Origin: Acidobacteriota bacterium
GTDB taxonomy: Bacteria; Acidobacteriota; Blastocatellia; Pyrinomonadales; Pyrinomonadaceae
Assembly: GCA_013813755.1 (NCBI GenBank)
Contig: JACCRD010000006.1
Location: 1 to 18,594 of the forward strand
Direction: 5' to 3'
Length of the DNA stretch: 18,594 bases
Positions 1-7,098 of the stretch are shown here, in pieces. The notes under the pieces were generated by a model, which was not told where the DNA came from, did no database searches, and worked only from the letters and a program-made list of their open reading frames with translations. Made by a program: the position numbers and the translations under genes. The stretch's first letter is position 1. Each line of letters begins with the position of its first letter.

Positions 1-2
1 TG

Positions 3-368
3 CTTGAAATCTACTTAAATGGTAAGTTGCAGAATGTTGAACCTTCAATAACAGTAGCCATTGATAAAGAAAACGATTGGATTGTCGGCGGTATTCATAT
101 CAAAGATCAGAGATTTAAGACTAGTAAGGGCATCGGCATCGGATCGGCGCTTGGTCAGATCAGAAAAGCATATAAGGTGAGTTGGATAGATTTCGGTGAA
201 GGACCGCTTTTTGCTAATGTTGAGGATTTAGGCATCAGCTTTGAGCTTGATTTCTCTAAACCTTCAGATGAATGGTATCGAACACGAAACCAAAGCTTGA
301 TTCCAGATAGTGCAAGAGTGGTATCCATCAACGTCTATGACTCTGGAAAGGCGAAAAAAGCTGATTGA
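3..368 (+). CDS. Small protein of unknown family, 5'-truncated by the window edge
   Basis: The frame is open to the left edge, reading L-E-I-Y-L-N-G-K before the first possible start, a TTG at 27. The real start probably lies outside the window, and at least 121 codons are visible. I do not recognise a family. The visible part is beta-rich, with a G-I-G-I-G-S-x-L-x-x-I-R-K-A-Y stretch. That stretch resembles the 'GIGVGdsleevrkaYG' style segments seen in some bacterial secreted or lipoprotein domains; this is a resemblance only. Nothing catalytic is visible. The stop at 366-368 lies about 10 nt before the attC-like hairpin at 378, the spacing expected of the ORF in an integron gene cassette. 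It could equally be an ordinary chromosomal gene followed by a repeat. Confidence 0.6.
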   Translation, partial: LEIYLNGKLQNVEPSITVAIDKENDWIVGGIHIKDQRFKTSKGIGIGSALGQIRKAYKVSWIDFGEGPLFANVEDLGISFELDFSKPSDEWYRTRNQSLIPDSARVVSINVYDSGKAKKAD

Positions 369-377
369 ACAGGAGCA

Positions 378-489
378 GCATAACAAGTCATTGCACCGGA
401 GCACGAAACAGCTTTCTTGTTCAGCTTGCTTGATTAAATTTTAGGTTGCGTGTTGCCGGTTTCGCGCCCGGTGAACTCCGCCGTTAGCC
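378..489 (+). repeat. attC-like imperfect inverted repeat (integron recombination-site architecture)
   Basis: An outer TAAC (381-384) pairs with GTTA (483-486), core GTTAGCC. Unpaired spacers of about 9 nt follow on each side. Inside them, CACCGGAGCACGAAAC (394-409) pairs with GTTTCGCGCCCGGTG (459-473) at 14 of 15 positions, with one bulged A. The interior of about 49 nt is not obviously paired. Outer R box, unpaired spacer, inner L box with one extrahelical base and a variable terminal region is the folded attC layout of integron cassettes. The core GTTAGCC departs from the GTTRRRY consensus at one position. The site lies directly 3' of an ORF, also as in cassettes. The alternative is a dispersed palindromic chromosomal repeat. 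No integrase gene is in the window. Confidence 0.5.
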
Positions 490-597
490 GCTTCGTGTTG
501 AGTAACTGCTTACAAATTACGAACTTTTTGTCACAAAAACTAGGCGTGCGGTGTTGTATATTAAAGAACTTCAATCTTGGTATTTTCTGGAGTGAAA

Positions 598-999
598 ATG
601 AACTGCTTTAAAGTCATAAAATTTCTGCTCGTGTCTGCAATTGTTCTTATGCCATTCGTAATCTGTTCCGGTCAGCAGAAAGCCGATGATTTGAAGATTG
701 AACCGTATATTTTCGAAAACTCGAAAAAAGAGAAAATTGATGCCGAATTTGGTAAGTTGACTGTTCCTGAAAACCGAACTAATCCGAATAGCCGACTAAT
801 CGAACTCACCTTTGTTCGTTTTAAAAGTACTTCTCCAAATCCGGGTTCGCCGATTATTTATCTGGCGGGCGGTCCGGGCGGTTCGGGGATTTCTGCGGCG
901 CGGGGTAATCGCTTTCCGTTAAGCGAAACAACTTGCTTCATAAAGACGTCGTCCGTTAAACTCGGTGTTTCGCCCGCGTTAACTCCGCCGTTAAAATAA
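598..999 (+). pseudogene. Truncated alpha/beta-hydrolase (prolyl aminopeptidase/TAP-like), N-terminal part only
   Basis: The start ATG at 598 is preceded by GGAG (589-592) and followed by a signal peptide (residues 1 to about 24, ending near C-S-G-Q). Then comes the typical N-terminus of secreted alpha/beta hydrolases of the prolyl-iminopeptidase/TAP group: F-G-x-L-x-V-P-E-N-R, then L-A-G-G-P-G-G-S-G-I with the oxyanion-hole glycines, then R-G-N-R-F-P-L. Homology stops near base 918-921. The nucleophile elbow, acid and histidine are all absent, and the remaining codons run through a degenerate copy of the attC-like repeat to a stop at 997-999. Usual family length is about 450-500 residues; this is 133. 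A functional enzyme is ruled out; expression as a short secreted peptide is possible but unsupported. Confidence 0.7.
919..996 (+). repeat. Degenerate second copy of the attC-like repeat
   Basis: The right end carries AACTCCGCCGTTA at 981-993, identical to 474-486 of the first copy. It is preceded by GTTTCGC (967-973), which pairs with GCGAAAC (923-929). TTAA at 919-922 can pair with TTAA at 979-982, leaving a 5-nt bulge (974-978, CCGCG). The interior shares CTTGCTT with the first copy. The two 13-nt identities are exactly 507 nt apart, so the truncated hydrolase sits in a cassette-sized unit. The last bases overlap the lysA stop codon on the opposite strand (991-993). The left half is poorly conserved, so recombination activity is doubtful. 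Confidence 0.4.
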
Positions 1000-2460
1000 A
1001 TCATTTGTCAGCAAATCCTCAAAAGTATCGCGTTTTCTGATCAATTTAACTTCACCAGTTTCTTTTATCAAAACAATTGCCGGAAGCTGCCGCCCGTTGT
1101 ATTGAAACATTTGCGCAATCGAGTAAGCGCCGCAATTTAGTAAAACTAAGATTTCGTTTGGCTGAACATTTTCCGGTAACTGGCGATAATCGGGCAGACG
1201 GTTTTGTCCTTCGATGTCGAAATAGACATCGCCGCCGTCGCACAAGGGTCCGGCGAGTTTATAGGGGAAATCGTGCGCTTCATCGGCTCTTTCGGCGGAA
1301 ATCAACTGGTAATACCATTTGTAAGTTTCCATTGAAAGCAGGATGTTGAAGCCTGCATCGGTCAACAACCAAACATCACTTTGGATTTTGGATTTTGGAC
1401 TTTGGATTTTAGATTCCGTTAAATCAATTTTTGGATTTTGAAGCGGTCTTTCTTTTCGATTGCAAACTGTCGTTAAACAAATGCCCGCGTCGGCAATCAC
1501 ACTTCTGCCTGGTTCGAGCAAGAGGGTTATATTTTCCAAAAGATGCGCGGCGCCTGCGTTTTCGGCAACTTCTTTGACGCCGCGCCATGCTTTTTGCAGA
1601 ACATCGGAGGGTTCGAGCGTCGCGCTGAATAATTCTTGCTGGGCGTGAGGAAAGTCTGCGGCTTGAGCCTCGTCGCGCAGATAATTGACGGGAAATCCGC
1701 CGCCTAAATTGATGTGCGAGAGTTTTAGATTTGTTTCTTCGTAAATTTTAACCAGGTTTTCAAACAAAGTCTTAAACGCTTCGGTGTAAGGTTCGGCATC
1801 GGGCGTTTGCGAGCCGATGTGCAGATGGATGCCGCACAAGTTGAGAAATTCGGCATCGTGCCAGCGACGAAAAGCTGATAATGCTTCATCGGGCATCATT
1901 CCGAACTTTGATGTCAAAAGCGCGGTTTGCAATCCACTGTGCGTGTTTGTTTCGATTTCGGGAACAAGCCGCAAAGAAACGTTTGCTTTTTTATTCAACC
2001 TCCGCGCGACTTTTTCGGTTAATTCAATTTCATACAGCGAGTCGGATTGAATTGCGTAGATGCCAGCGTTTATTGCTGATTCCAGTTCGGCTTCGGTTTT
2101 GCTCGTGCCGTTAAAAATAATTTGCTCGGGCTTAAAGCCGATTTTTAAAGCTTTGAAAAGTTCACCGCCGGAGTTTACTTCGAGATCGCTTCCGGCTTCT
2201 TTGACCGTTCGCAAAATCGCCATATTCGAGTTTGCTTTTGCAGCGTAACAAATTTTCAGGGGGCATCCAATAACTCTTTCAGCTTTTTTTAGACGTTCTA
2301 TATTTTGTTTAATTCTCGCTTCGCTGAAAACAAAAAGCGGTGTCGCAAATTTGCGTCCCAAATCAATCGCGGAAACGCCGTCGATATGTAATTGCCCGTT
2401 TTTAACTTCGAGAAAGTTTTCTATTGTCCAAGCCGCCGGTGTTGGTTTAGAAGATGACAT
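991..2460 (-). CDS. lysA: Diaminopimelate decarboxylase-like PLP enzyme (fold type III)
   Basis: This is a group IV PLP decarboxylase; LysA converts meso-diaminopimelate to lysine in the cytoplasm. Counting from the ATG at 2460 (489 residues), the PLP lysine is K75 in Y-A-A-K-A-N. Also present are H-I-G-S-Q (214-218), G-G-G-F-P (253-257, phosphate binding), E-P-G-R (316-319) and the cross-dimer C407 in C-D-G-G-D. A TTG at 2481 would add seven residues and is less likely. Neither start has a clear Shine-Dalgarno. The protein is longer than the usual 410-430 residues, partly through an insert at about 336-362 encoded by heptamer repeats. LysA normally has C-E-S-G-D, whereas C-D-G-x-D is more typical of ornithine-type decarboxylases, so substrate is less certain than family. 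It lies 100 nt downstream of nagZ, with an inverted repeat between them. Confidence 0.85.
   Translation of the reverse strand: MSSSKPTPAAWTIENFLEVKNGQLHIDGVSAIDLGRKFATPLFVFSEARIKQNIERLKKAERVIGCPLKICYAAKANSNMAILRTVKEAGSDLEVNSGGELFKALKIGFKPEQIIFNGTSKTEAELESAINAGIYAIQSDSLYEIELTEKVARRLNKKANVSLRLVPEIETNTHSGLQTALLTSKFGMMPDEALSAFRRWHDAEFLNLCGIHLHIGSQTPDAEPYTEAFKTLFENLVKIYEETNLKLSHINLGGGFPVNYLRDEAQAADFPHAQQELFSATLEPSDVLQKAWRGVKEVAENAGAAHLLENITLLLEPGRSVIADAGICLTTVCNRKERPLQNPKIDLTESKIQSPKSKIQSDVWLLTDAGFNILLSMETYKWYYQLISAERADEAHDFPYKLAGPLCDGGDVYFDIEGQNRLPDYRQLPENVQPNEILVLLNCGAYSIAQMFQYNGRQLPAIVLIKETGEVKLIRKRDTFEDLLTNDLF
1381..1437 (-). repeat. Heptanucleotide tandem repeat inserted in-frame in lysA
   Basis: Five tandem 7-mers on the plus strand run 1381-1415: TTGGATT, TTGGATT, TTGGACT, TTGGATT, TTAGATT. 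A further TTGGATT sits at 1431-1437 after 15 unique bases. Read on the coding strand the tract encodes a seven-residue periodicity (S-K-I-Q-S-P-K then S-K-I-Q-S-D), because three 7-mers equal seven codons. It resembles the short tandemly repeated repetitive sequences (STRR) known from cyanobacteria and other large bacterial genomes. It falls in a loop between the E-P-G-R motif and the C-terminal C-D-G-G-D motif and does not break the frame. Confidence 0.85.
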
Positions 2461-2483
2461 TTCTATATTTGGATAAAGCAAAC

Positions 2484-2550
2484 TTCACCGCCGAGACGCA
2501 GAGTTTTCGCTGAGATTCTCTCTGCATTACCTTTGCGCCTCGGCAGTGAA
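2484..2550. repeat. Imperfect inverted repeat in the nagZ-lysA gap
   Basis: TTCACCGCCGAGACGCAGAG (2484-2503) and CTTTGCGCCTCGGCAGTGAA (2531-2550) are complementary at 17 of 20 positions, with a 27-nt loop. The arm resembles the 'ACCGC(A/C)GAGACGCAGAG' repeat scattered in many environmental genomes, so I read it as a dispersed repeat or MITE-like unit. It could fold in the nagZ-lysA transcript, but no T-run follows on the minus strand, so it is not a classical terminator. Confidence 0.6.
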
Positions 2551-2560
2551 ATTTTTGTTT

Positions 2561-4369
2561 TTATTTGAGCGATAATCCAATGCCGCGCGGATATTTTTCG
2601 TTCAAAGAAATCGGTAATTTCCCCTTAAACTCAATTTCGCCGACCAGAGCGCGCGCCGTCGCCCTCTGCAAACTCGTCATATCGCCGTAAGCGACAACGT
2701 AAGTTTTCATTTCGGGGAAATTACTGAGCAGATAAGGATTGCCGAAACTAACGTTAATAACTTTTTTATCGCTGCCAAGCAGTTCACGCAAAACTTTCGC
2801 GCCCGATTCAGGAATGCCGACGCTGTTTTTGGCTCCCGAACGCACCCGCCCGAAAAGCCCAGCTAAAATGACGTCTGATTCAGAAGCTTTTTTTCTGGCT
2901 TCGTTCATCTCGTTTTCGGTCGATCGTTCATCAAGAATTACCGCTTCAAAATTGATTCCCGCCTGCCGCAGAGTTCTTTGAAAAGTATTGGCGACGAAAT
3001 TTCGATCTTCGCCATTGGTCACTCCAAAGAGAAAAACTTTTTGGTCTTTTTTAAGCGGCAAAACGCCCGCTTCGCTTTTCACTAAAGTTATTGCGCTCTC
3101 GGCAATTTCGTTTGACAAAAGGCGCGTTTCGTCAGCGGAAACCGTTTTGTCGATTTGATCGAGTGGCGTCATTTTTTGTTCGTTCAGACCCAAAAGATGT
3201 TTCCACGCTAGAATTTTGTGAACCGAATGATTAAGACGCTGTTCAGAAATTCTACCGCTTTTAACTGCTTCTTTTAACCCTCTGATGGCGACATCGGCGC
3301 TCGCCGGTTTGAGCAGGACGTCCGCGCCCGCCAGAACTGCGCGAACAGCGGCTTCGTCCTGATTGAAATACAGCGTCAGACCGCTCATATCCATCGCGTC
3401 GGTGACGACTAAGCCATCGAACTTCAAATCTTTTTGCAACATTTCGGTCACCACGTTTGGCGAAAGTGTCGCAGGCAGCGTCGTGTTTTCGTTGATCACT
3501 TCCGATTCGGTGTAGCTTGCTTTGATAGATTTTTTGAGTGGTTCAACTTTGGTCGCGTCAATCTGCGGCAGACTGATATGCGAAATCATTACCGAGCCGA
3601 TGCCGCCGTCAATGACCGACTTAAATGGCGCGAGTTCAATTTGGTCGAGCCTCGAGCGCGGCAGATTAATAATTGGCAGACCGCGATGCGAATCAACCGC
3701 CGTATCGCCGTGTCCCGGAAAATGTTTCGCCGTCGCCAGAACATTTCCGCTCTGCAAGCCCTGCGTGAAAGCGACGGCAAATCGTGAAACGTCCGCCGGA
3801 TTTTCGCCATAAGAACGAACATTGATTACCGGATTATCGGCGTTGTTGTTGACATCAACGGTCGGCGCGAACGCCCATTGAACACCAAGCGCACGCGACT
3901 CACGCGCGGCAATAATACCTTCGCGGCGAGCAAATTCGGGATTTCCGGTCGCGGCGATCGCCATATTCCAGGGAAAATTTGTCGTATCTGTAAAGCGCAT
4001 CGCCACACCCGTTTCAAAATCCGACGAAATCAAAAGAGGCGTCGCGGCTAACTCCTGCATTCGATTCATCAAATGAACCGTTTCATAAACGCCGCCGACA
4101 AAAACAATAATGCCGCCGACTTTGTTTTCGACCACCTGACGTTTAAGTTCTAAAAACTCCGGGCTGGTTTGATTAAAAAATTTTGCGTTGATGCCAACGT
4201 GAACGAGCTGCCCGATTTTCTCGTCGACAGACATTTTTTTCATCTGCTTGTCAGCCCATTTCTGCGCCTTTTCCGAAGGGCGAAATTTTGTGTTTTGTGC
4301 AAATACGGACGGAGAAACAAAAAGACTGATAAGACAAAATAAAGTTAAAAGGATGGTTAATTTTTTCAT
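2561..4369 (-). CDS. nagZ: Exported beta-N-acetylglucosaminidase, glycoside hydrolase family 3 (NagZ-type)
   Basis: It hydrolyses the terminal beta-GlcNAc from GlcNAc-MurNAc muropeptides. The start at 4369 is chosen because it gives a clean signal peptide (M-K-K, hydrophobic core 4-20, cleavage after about A24 in V-F-A-Q). An in-frame ATG at 4480 would bury this behind 37 residues. There is no lipobox cysteine, so a soluble periplasmic or secreted enzyme is likely. In 602-residue numbering the NagZ signature K-H-F-P-G-H-G-D-T is at 215-223, the D-x-H general acid/base dyad is D226/H228, and the nucleophile is D324 in V-T-D-A-M-D-M. The C-terminal domain of about 200 residues matches the two-domain exported architecture of Bacillus NagZ (YbbD), unlike the 340-residue cytosolic E. 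coli form. Upstream lie the symporter and murQ, consistent with muropeptide salvage. Confidence 0.9.
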   Translation of the reverse strand: MKKLTILLTLFCLISLFVSPSVFAQNTKFRPSEKAQKWADKQMKKMSVDEKIGQLVHVGINAKFFNQTSPEFLELKRQVVENKVGGIIVFVGGVYETVHLMNRMQELAATPLLISSDFETGVAMRFTDTTNFPWNMAIAATGNPEFARREGIIAARESRALGVQWAFAPTVDVNNNADNPVINVRSYGENPADVSRFAVAFTQGLQSGNVLATAKHFPGHGDTAVDSHRGLPIINLPRSRLDQIELAPFKSVIDGGIGSVMISHISLPQIDATKVEPLKKSIKASYTESEVINENTTLPATLSPNVVTEMLQKDLKFDGLVVTDAMDMSGLTLYFNQDEAAVRAVLAGADVLLKPASADVAIRGLKEAVKSGRISEQRLNHSVHKILAWKHLLGLNEQKMTPLDQIDKTVSADETRLLSNEIAESAITLVKSEAGVLPLKKDQKVFLFGVTNGEDRNFVANTFQRTLRQAGINFEAVILDERSTENEMNEARKKASESDVILAGLFGRVRSGAKNSVGIPESGAKVLRELLGSDKKVINVSFGNPYLLSNFPEMKTYVVAYGDMTSLQRATARALVGEIEFKGKLPISLNEKYPRGIGLSLK

Positions 4370-4504
4370 TGATTTAATGCTTACTGCTATAAGTCTTGTA
4401 GAAGTGTAATGACAGAATACATAAAAATTTTTGATAATAAAAGTCAGCAAATAGTTGCCGGGAAAAATTTTGTTTTCCATTAAATATTATTTGAGCCGCA
4501 CGAT

Positions 4505-6016
4505 TTAATTATTCTGAGTTTTTTTGGCTGTGAAAAATAGACTCGCCAGCCCCGCAATTAAAAACGTTGTCAAACTACCGATTAAAACATACCAGGTCCA
4601 CGCCAGCGGAGTAAAGAATTTGATGTAAATCATCAGTAAAATACTCGCCAGCATTCCGGTTAAAGCTGCTGATTCATTTGCTCTCTTGATGAATGCTCCG
4701 ACGAGAAAAACGCCCAGCACCGGTCCGTTAAAAAGTGATGCGATCGAAAGCGCCTGATCGAGCGCGGAGCGTTGTTGATTCATCACAAAGAGCGCGACGA
4801 GAATTTGAACGATGCCGATAATCAAGGTCAGCCAACCGGAAATTTTTAAAAGATGGCGGTCGGATTTGTCTCTGGCAAACGGTTTGTATAAATCGTTGAC
4901 AAAAGTTGCGGCAATTGAATTCAGAGACGAAGAAAGCGCCGCCGCGAAAATCGCCGCGATCACCAAACCGCTCAAACCCGACGGCATAAATTTTGTAATA
5001 AAATCGGGGAAAACCTTGTCGCCGCCCGCAAACGGAAATGTTGCCGGAACGCCGGAATTTGCGACGCCCGCGGCTGCATACTCTGCCGCGTTAAAGGGCG
5101 CGTAAAACGCAAATAATAAAACGCCGATGAAGAGAAATCCGATAAACTGACCGAGAACAACCGCGCCGGAAGAAAGCAAAGCCAGAGACGCGCTCGAAGG
5201 TTTGTTCGTGCAAAGGTAACGCTGGACAAGATACTGGTCGGTGCCGTGCGTGGACATCGTCAGGAAACAACCGCCGATTAAACCTGCCCAGAATGTGTAA
5301 GTTTTTGTAAAATCGAGCGTGAAATCAAACAGCGAAAACTTATTAAACTCCCGCCCGATTGCCAGAACCTGCGGCATTCCGCCGTCAATCTGATTCAAAA
5401 GCACGACTGCCGCGGCGATTGCGCCGCCGATATAAATTGCCAGTTGAACAACTTCAACCCAAATTACCGCCTCCATTCCGCCGTAATATGTGAAAATTAT
5501 CATCACGACTCCGAGCAGAACAATTGATGCGATAGTCACCAAATTTGCGTCGGCATCCGGTTGAAACGCGACATAGACGGCTGACAAAACAATTGCCGTT
5601 AAAAGCAGACGAATGCCGTCGGCAATGTTGCGCATCACAACAAACAAGGCGGAGGCAAGCATTTTGACGCGGTTGCCGAAGCGTATCCCGAGCAGTTGAT
5701 AAACGGTCTGCAACTCGCCGCGAAAATACATCGGAATAAAAAGCAGCGAAATGACGATGCGTCCGCACAGATAACCGAAAACGATTTGTAGAAACTCAAA
5801 ATTTCCATTTCGCGCGAACGCGATTCCGGGAACGGAAATAAAAGTAATCGTCGAAGTTTCGGTCGCCACAATTGAAGCGGCAATCGCCCACCACGGAACA
5901 TTCCGACTGCCGACAAAATAATCTTCGGTCGTCTCCTGTTTCGACGAAAACCACACGCCGAAAAGAGTTACGCCGATCAAATAACCGAAAATGATGACTA
6001 AATCTAAAGTTTGCAT
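4505..6016 (-). CDS. Sodium:solute symporter (SSS family), candidate amino-sugar importer
   Basis: A 503-residue, very hydrophobic protein of the SSS/SLC5 family (TC 2.A.21), which couples Na+ entry to solute uptake. The N-terminus has the family layout: TM1 from about residue 5, then E-D-Y-F-V-G-S-R at about 31-38, then W-W-A-I-A-A-S-I-V-A-T-E-T-S in TM2. About 13 membrane segments can be counted. Length is typical. The start ATG at 6016 lies 1 nt after the murQ stop, so the two genes are almost certainly co-transcribed and probably translationally coupled. Substrate cannot be read from the sequence. From its position between murQ and an exported NagZ, I infer MurNAc, GlcNAc or a GlcNAc-MurNAc product. 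Sialic-acid or sugar symporters of the same family are the alternatives. Confidence 0.85.
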   Translation of the reverse strand: MQTLDLVIIFGYLIGVTLFGVWFSSKQETTEDYFVGSRNVPWWAIAASIVATETSTITFISVPGIAFARNGNFEFLQIVFGYLCGRIVISLLFIPMYFRGELQTVYQLLGIRFGNRVKMLASALFVVMRNIADGIRLLLTAIVLSAVYVAFQPDADANLVTIASIVLLGVVMIIFTYYGGMEAVIWVEVVQLAIYIGGAIAAAVVLLNQIDGGMPQVLAIGREFNKFSLFDFTLDFTKTYTFWAGLIGGCFLTMSTHGTDQYLVQRYLCTNKPSSASLALLSSGAVVLGQFIGFLFIGVLLFAFYAPFNAAEYAAAGVANSGVPATFPFAGGDKVFPDFITKFMPSGLSGLVIAAIFAAALSSSLNSIAATFVNDLYKPFARDKSDRHLLKISGWLTLIIGIVQILVALFVMNQQRSALDQALSIASLFNGPVLGVFLVGAFIKRANESAALTGMLASILLMIYIKFFTPLAWTWYVLIGSLTTFLIAGLASLFFTAKKTQNN

Positions 6017-6017
6017 T

Positions 6018-6908
6018 TTATTTTACTGATTCGATTGCTTTATCGATGATAAAATCATTTTCAGACAAAATGTTTTGAGCCGTTTCCAAGTTTACATTGG
6101 CTTTTTGCATCACAATTGCCGTACGCAAATCATTGTTGGCTTCGTTCAATAGATTAAGCGCCGCCGTTTCATCAAGCGAAGTTTCCTCCATCAAAATTCG
6201 CACGGAGCGTTCTTTTAATTTTTTATTTGAAGATTTGACGTTCGTCATTCGGTTGCCTTTGACGTAGCCAAGCCGGATCATTGTCGCCGTGGAAATCATA
6301 TTCAAAACCATCTTTTGCGCCGTTCCTGCTTTCATCCGGGTTGAACCGGTAATTGCTTCCGCGCCGACCACGGGAACAATCGCAATCTCCACCATTTTTG
6401 TAATTGAAGAATCAGGGACGCATGTGATGCAAACCGTAAAACAACCCAAACTTTTCGCATATTCGACCGCGCCGATGGTGTATGGCGTTCTGCCGGAGGC
6501 GGCGATGCCGATGACCGCATCTTTTTTTGTCAATCCGCGCTTTTGCAGATCAACTTTCCCGGCTTCCGCGTCGTCTTCGCTGGCTTCGACGGCTTTGTAA
6601 AGCGCTTCATAACCTCCGGCGATAATACCTTGCGCCAAATCATAAGAAACTCCGAAAGTCGGCGGCAGCTCTGAAGCGTCCAGAACTCCGAGCCGTCCGG
6701 ATGTTCCCGTGCCGACATAAAAAAGTCGCCCGCCGTTTTTTAATCTTTCGACAATATTATCGACGCTCAAGGCAATTTCCGGCAAAACTTTTTCAACCGC
6801 TTCAGCCACAATCTTGTCTTCGTCATTAATTAATTTGACAACTTCCGGAGTCGGCAGTCGGTCAATGTTTGCGGTGCGCGGATTTTCCTGTTCGGTGATA
6901 GGCAGCAT
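6018..6908 (-). CDS. murQ: N-acetylmuramic acid 6-phosphate etherase
   Basis: MurQ cleaves the D-lactyl ether of MurNAc-6-P to give GlcNAc-6-P and D-lactate in the cytoplasm. The ATG at 6908 gives 296 residues, near the E. coli length; a TTG at 6914 would add two. The SIS sugar-isomerase fold shows G-T-G-T-S-G-R-L-G (67-74), E80 and E111 at the positions of the two catalytic glutamates of E. coli MurQ (E83, E114), A-S-G-R-T-P (137-142), and the diagnostic G-S-T-R-M-K-A-G-T-A-Q-K (188-199) followed by N-R-M-T-N-V. A small helical UBA-like tail covers about 240-296. It is first of a minus-strand set with the symporter (1 nt) and nagZ. MurQ needs phosphorylated substrate and no PTS or MurNAc kinase is present here, so the kinase must be elsewhere. 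Confidence 0.96.
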   Translation of the reverse strand: MLPITEQENPRTANIDRLPTPEVVKLINDEDKIVAEAVEKVLPEIALSVDNIVERLKNGGRLFYVGTGTSGRLGVLDASELPPTFGVSYDLAQGIIAGGYEALYKAVEASEDDAEAGKVDLQKRGLTKKDAVIGIAASGRTPYTIGAVEYAKSLGCFTVCITCVPDSSITKMVEIAIVPVVGAEAITGSTRMKAGTAQKMVLNMISTATMIRLGYVKGNRMTNVKSSNKKLKERSVRILMEETSLDETAALNLLNEANNDLRTAIVMQKANVNLETAQNILSENDFIIDKAIESVK

Positions 6909-6983
6909 TTTCAATTAAGAATGCCTCTGAACTGGCGCGTCGTCAAGAGAAACGACCGCTTTAATTGAAAATTATTTTCTCAA

Positions 6984-7007
6984 AAAAATGCAACTCCCCG
7001 CATTTTT
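6984..7007. terminator. A/T-flanked hairpin upstream of murQ
   Basis: AAAAATGC (6984-6991) and GCATTTTT (7000-7007) form a perfect 8-bp stem with an 8-nt loop. The poly-A left arm and poly-T right arm would look like a weak intrinsic terminator on either strand. No gene that it would terminate is visible on either side, so its role is unclear. Confidence 0.3.
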
Positions 7008-7061
7008 GCCGCGTCTGTTTTGCTCTCTCTGTTTTTGAGCGGCGAAATTTTTTGGCTTAAC

Positions 7062-7091
7062 TTGACAGTAGAGGCGTATTTTTCGTAGCAT
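7062..7091 (+). promoter_or_regulatory. Candidate sigma-70 promoter for the tRNA-Val/tRNA-Asp unit
   Basis: A perfect -35 TTGACA at 7062-7067, an 18-nt spacer and TAGCAT at 7086-7091 (4 of 6 to TATAAT). It lies 93 nt upstream of tRNA-Val on the same strand. Transcription would begin just before the hairpin at 7099. A second TTGACT at 7127-7132 has no convincing -10. Confidence 0.4.
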
Positions 7092-7098
7092 TGCAATT

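Noticed and set aside
1381..1437. CRISPR-like short repeats
   Set aside because: The units are contiguous 7-mers with no spacers and lie within a coding frame; they are a short tandem repeat, not a CRISPR array.
4370..4480. 37-residue N-terminal extension of NagZ from an ATG at 4480
   Set aside because: It would place a non-family segment before an excellent signal peptide; Met at 4369 is the better start.
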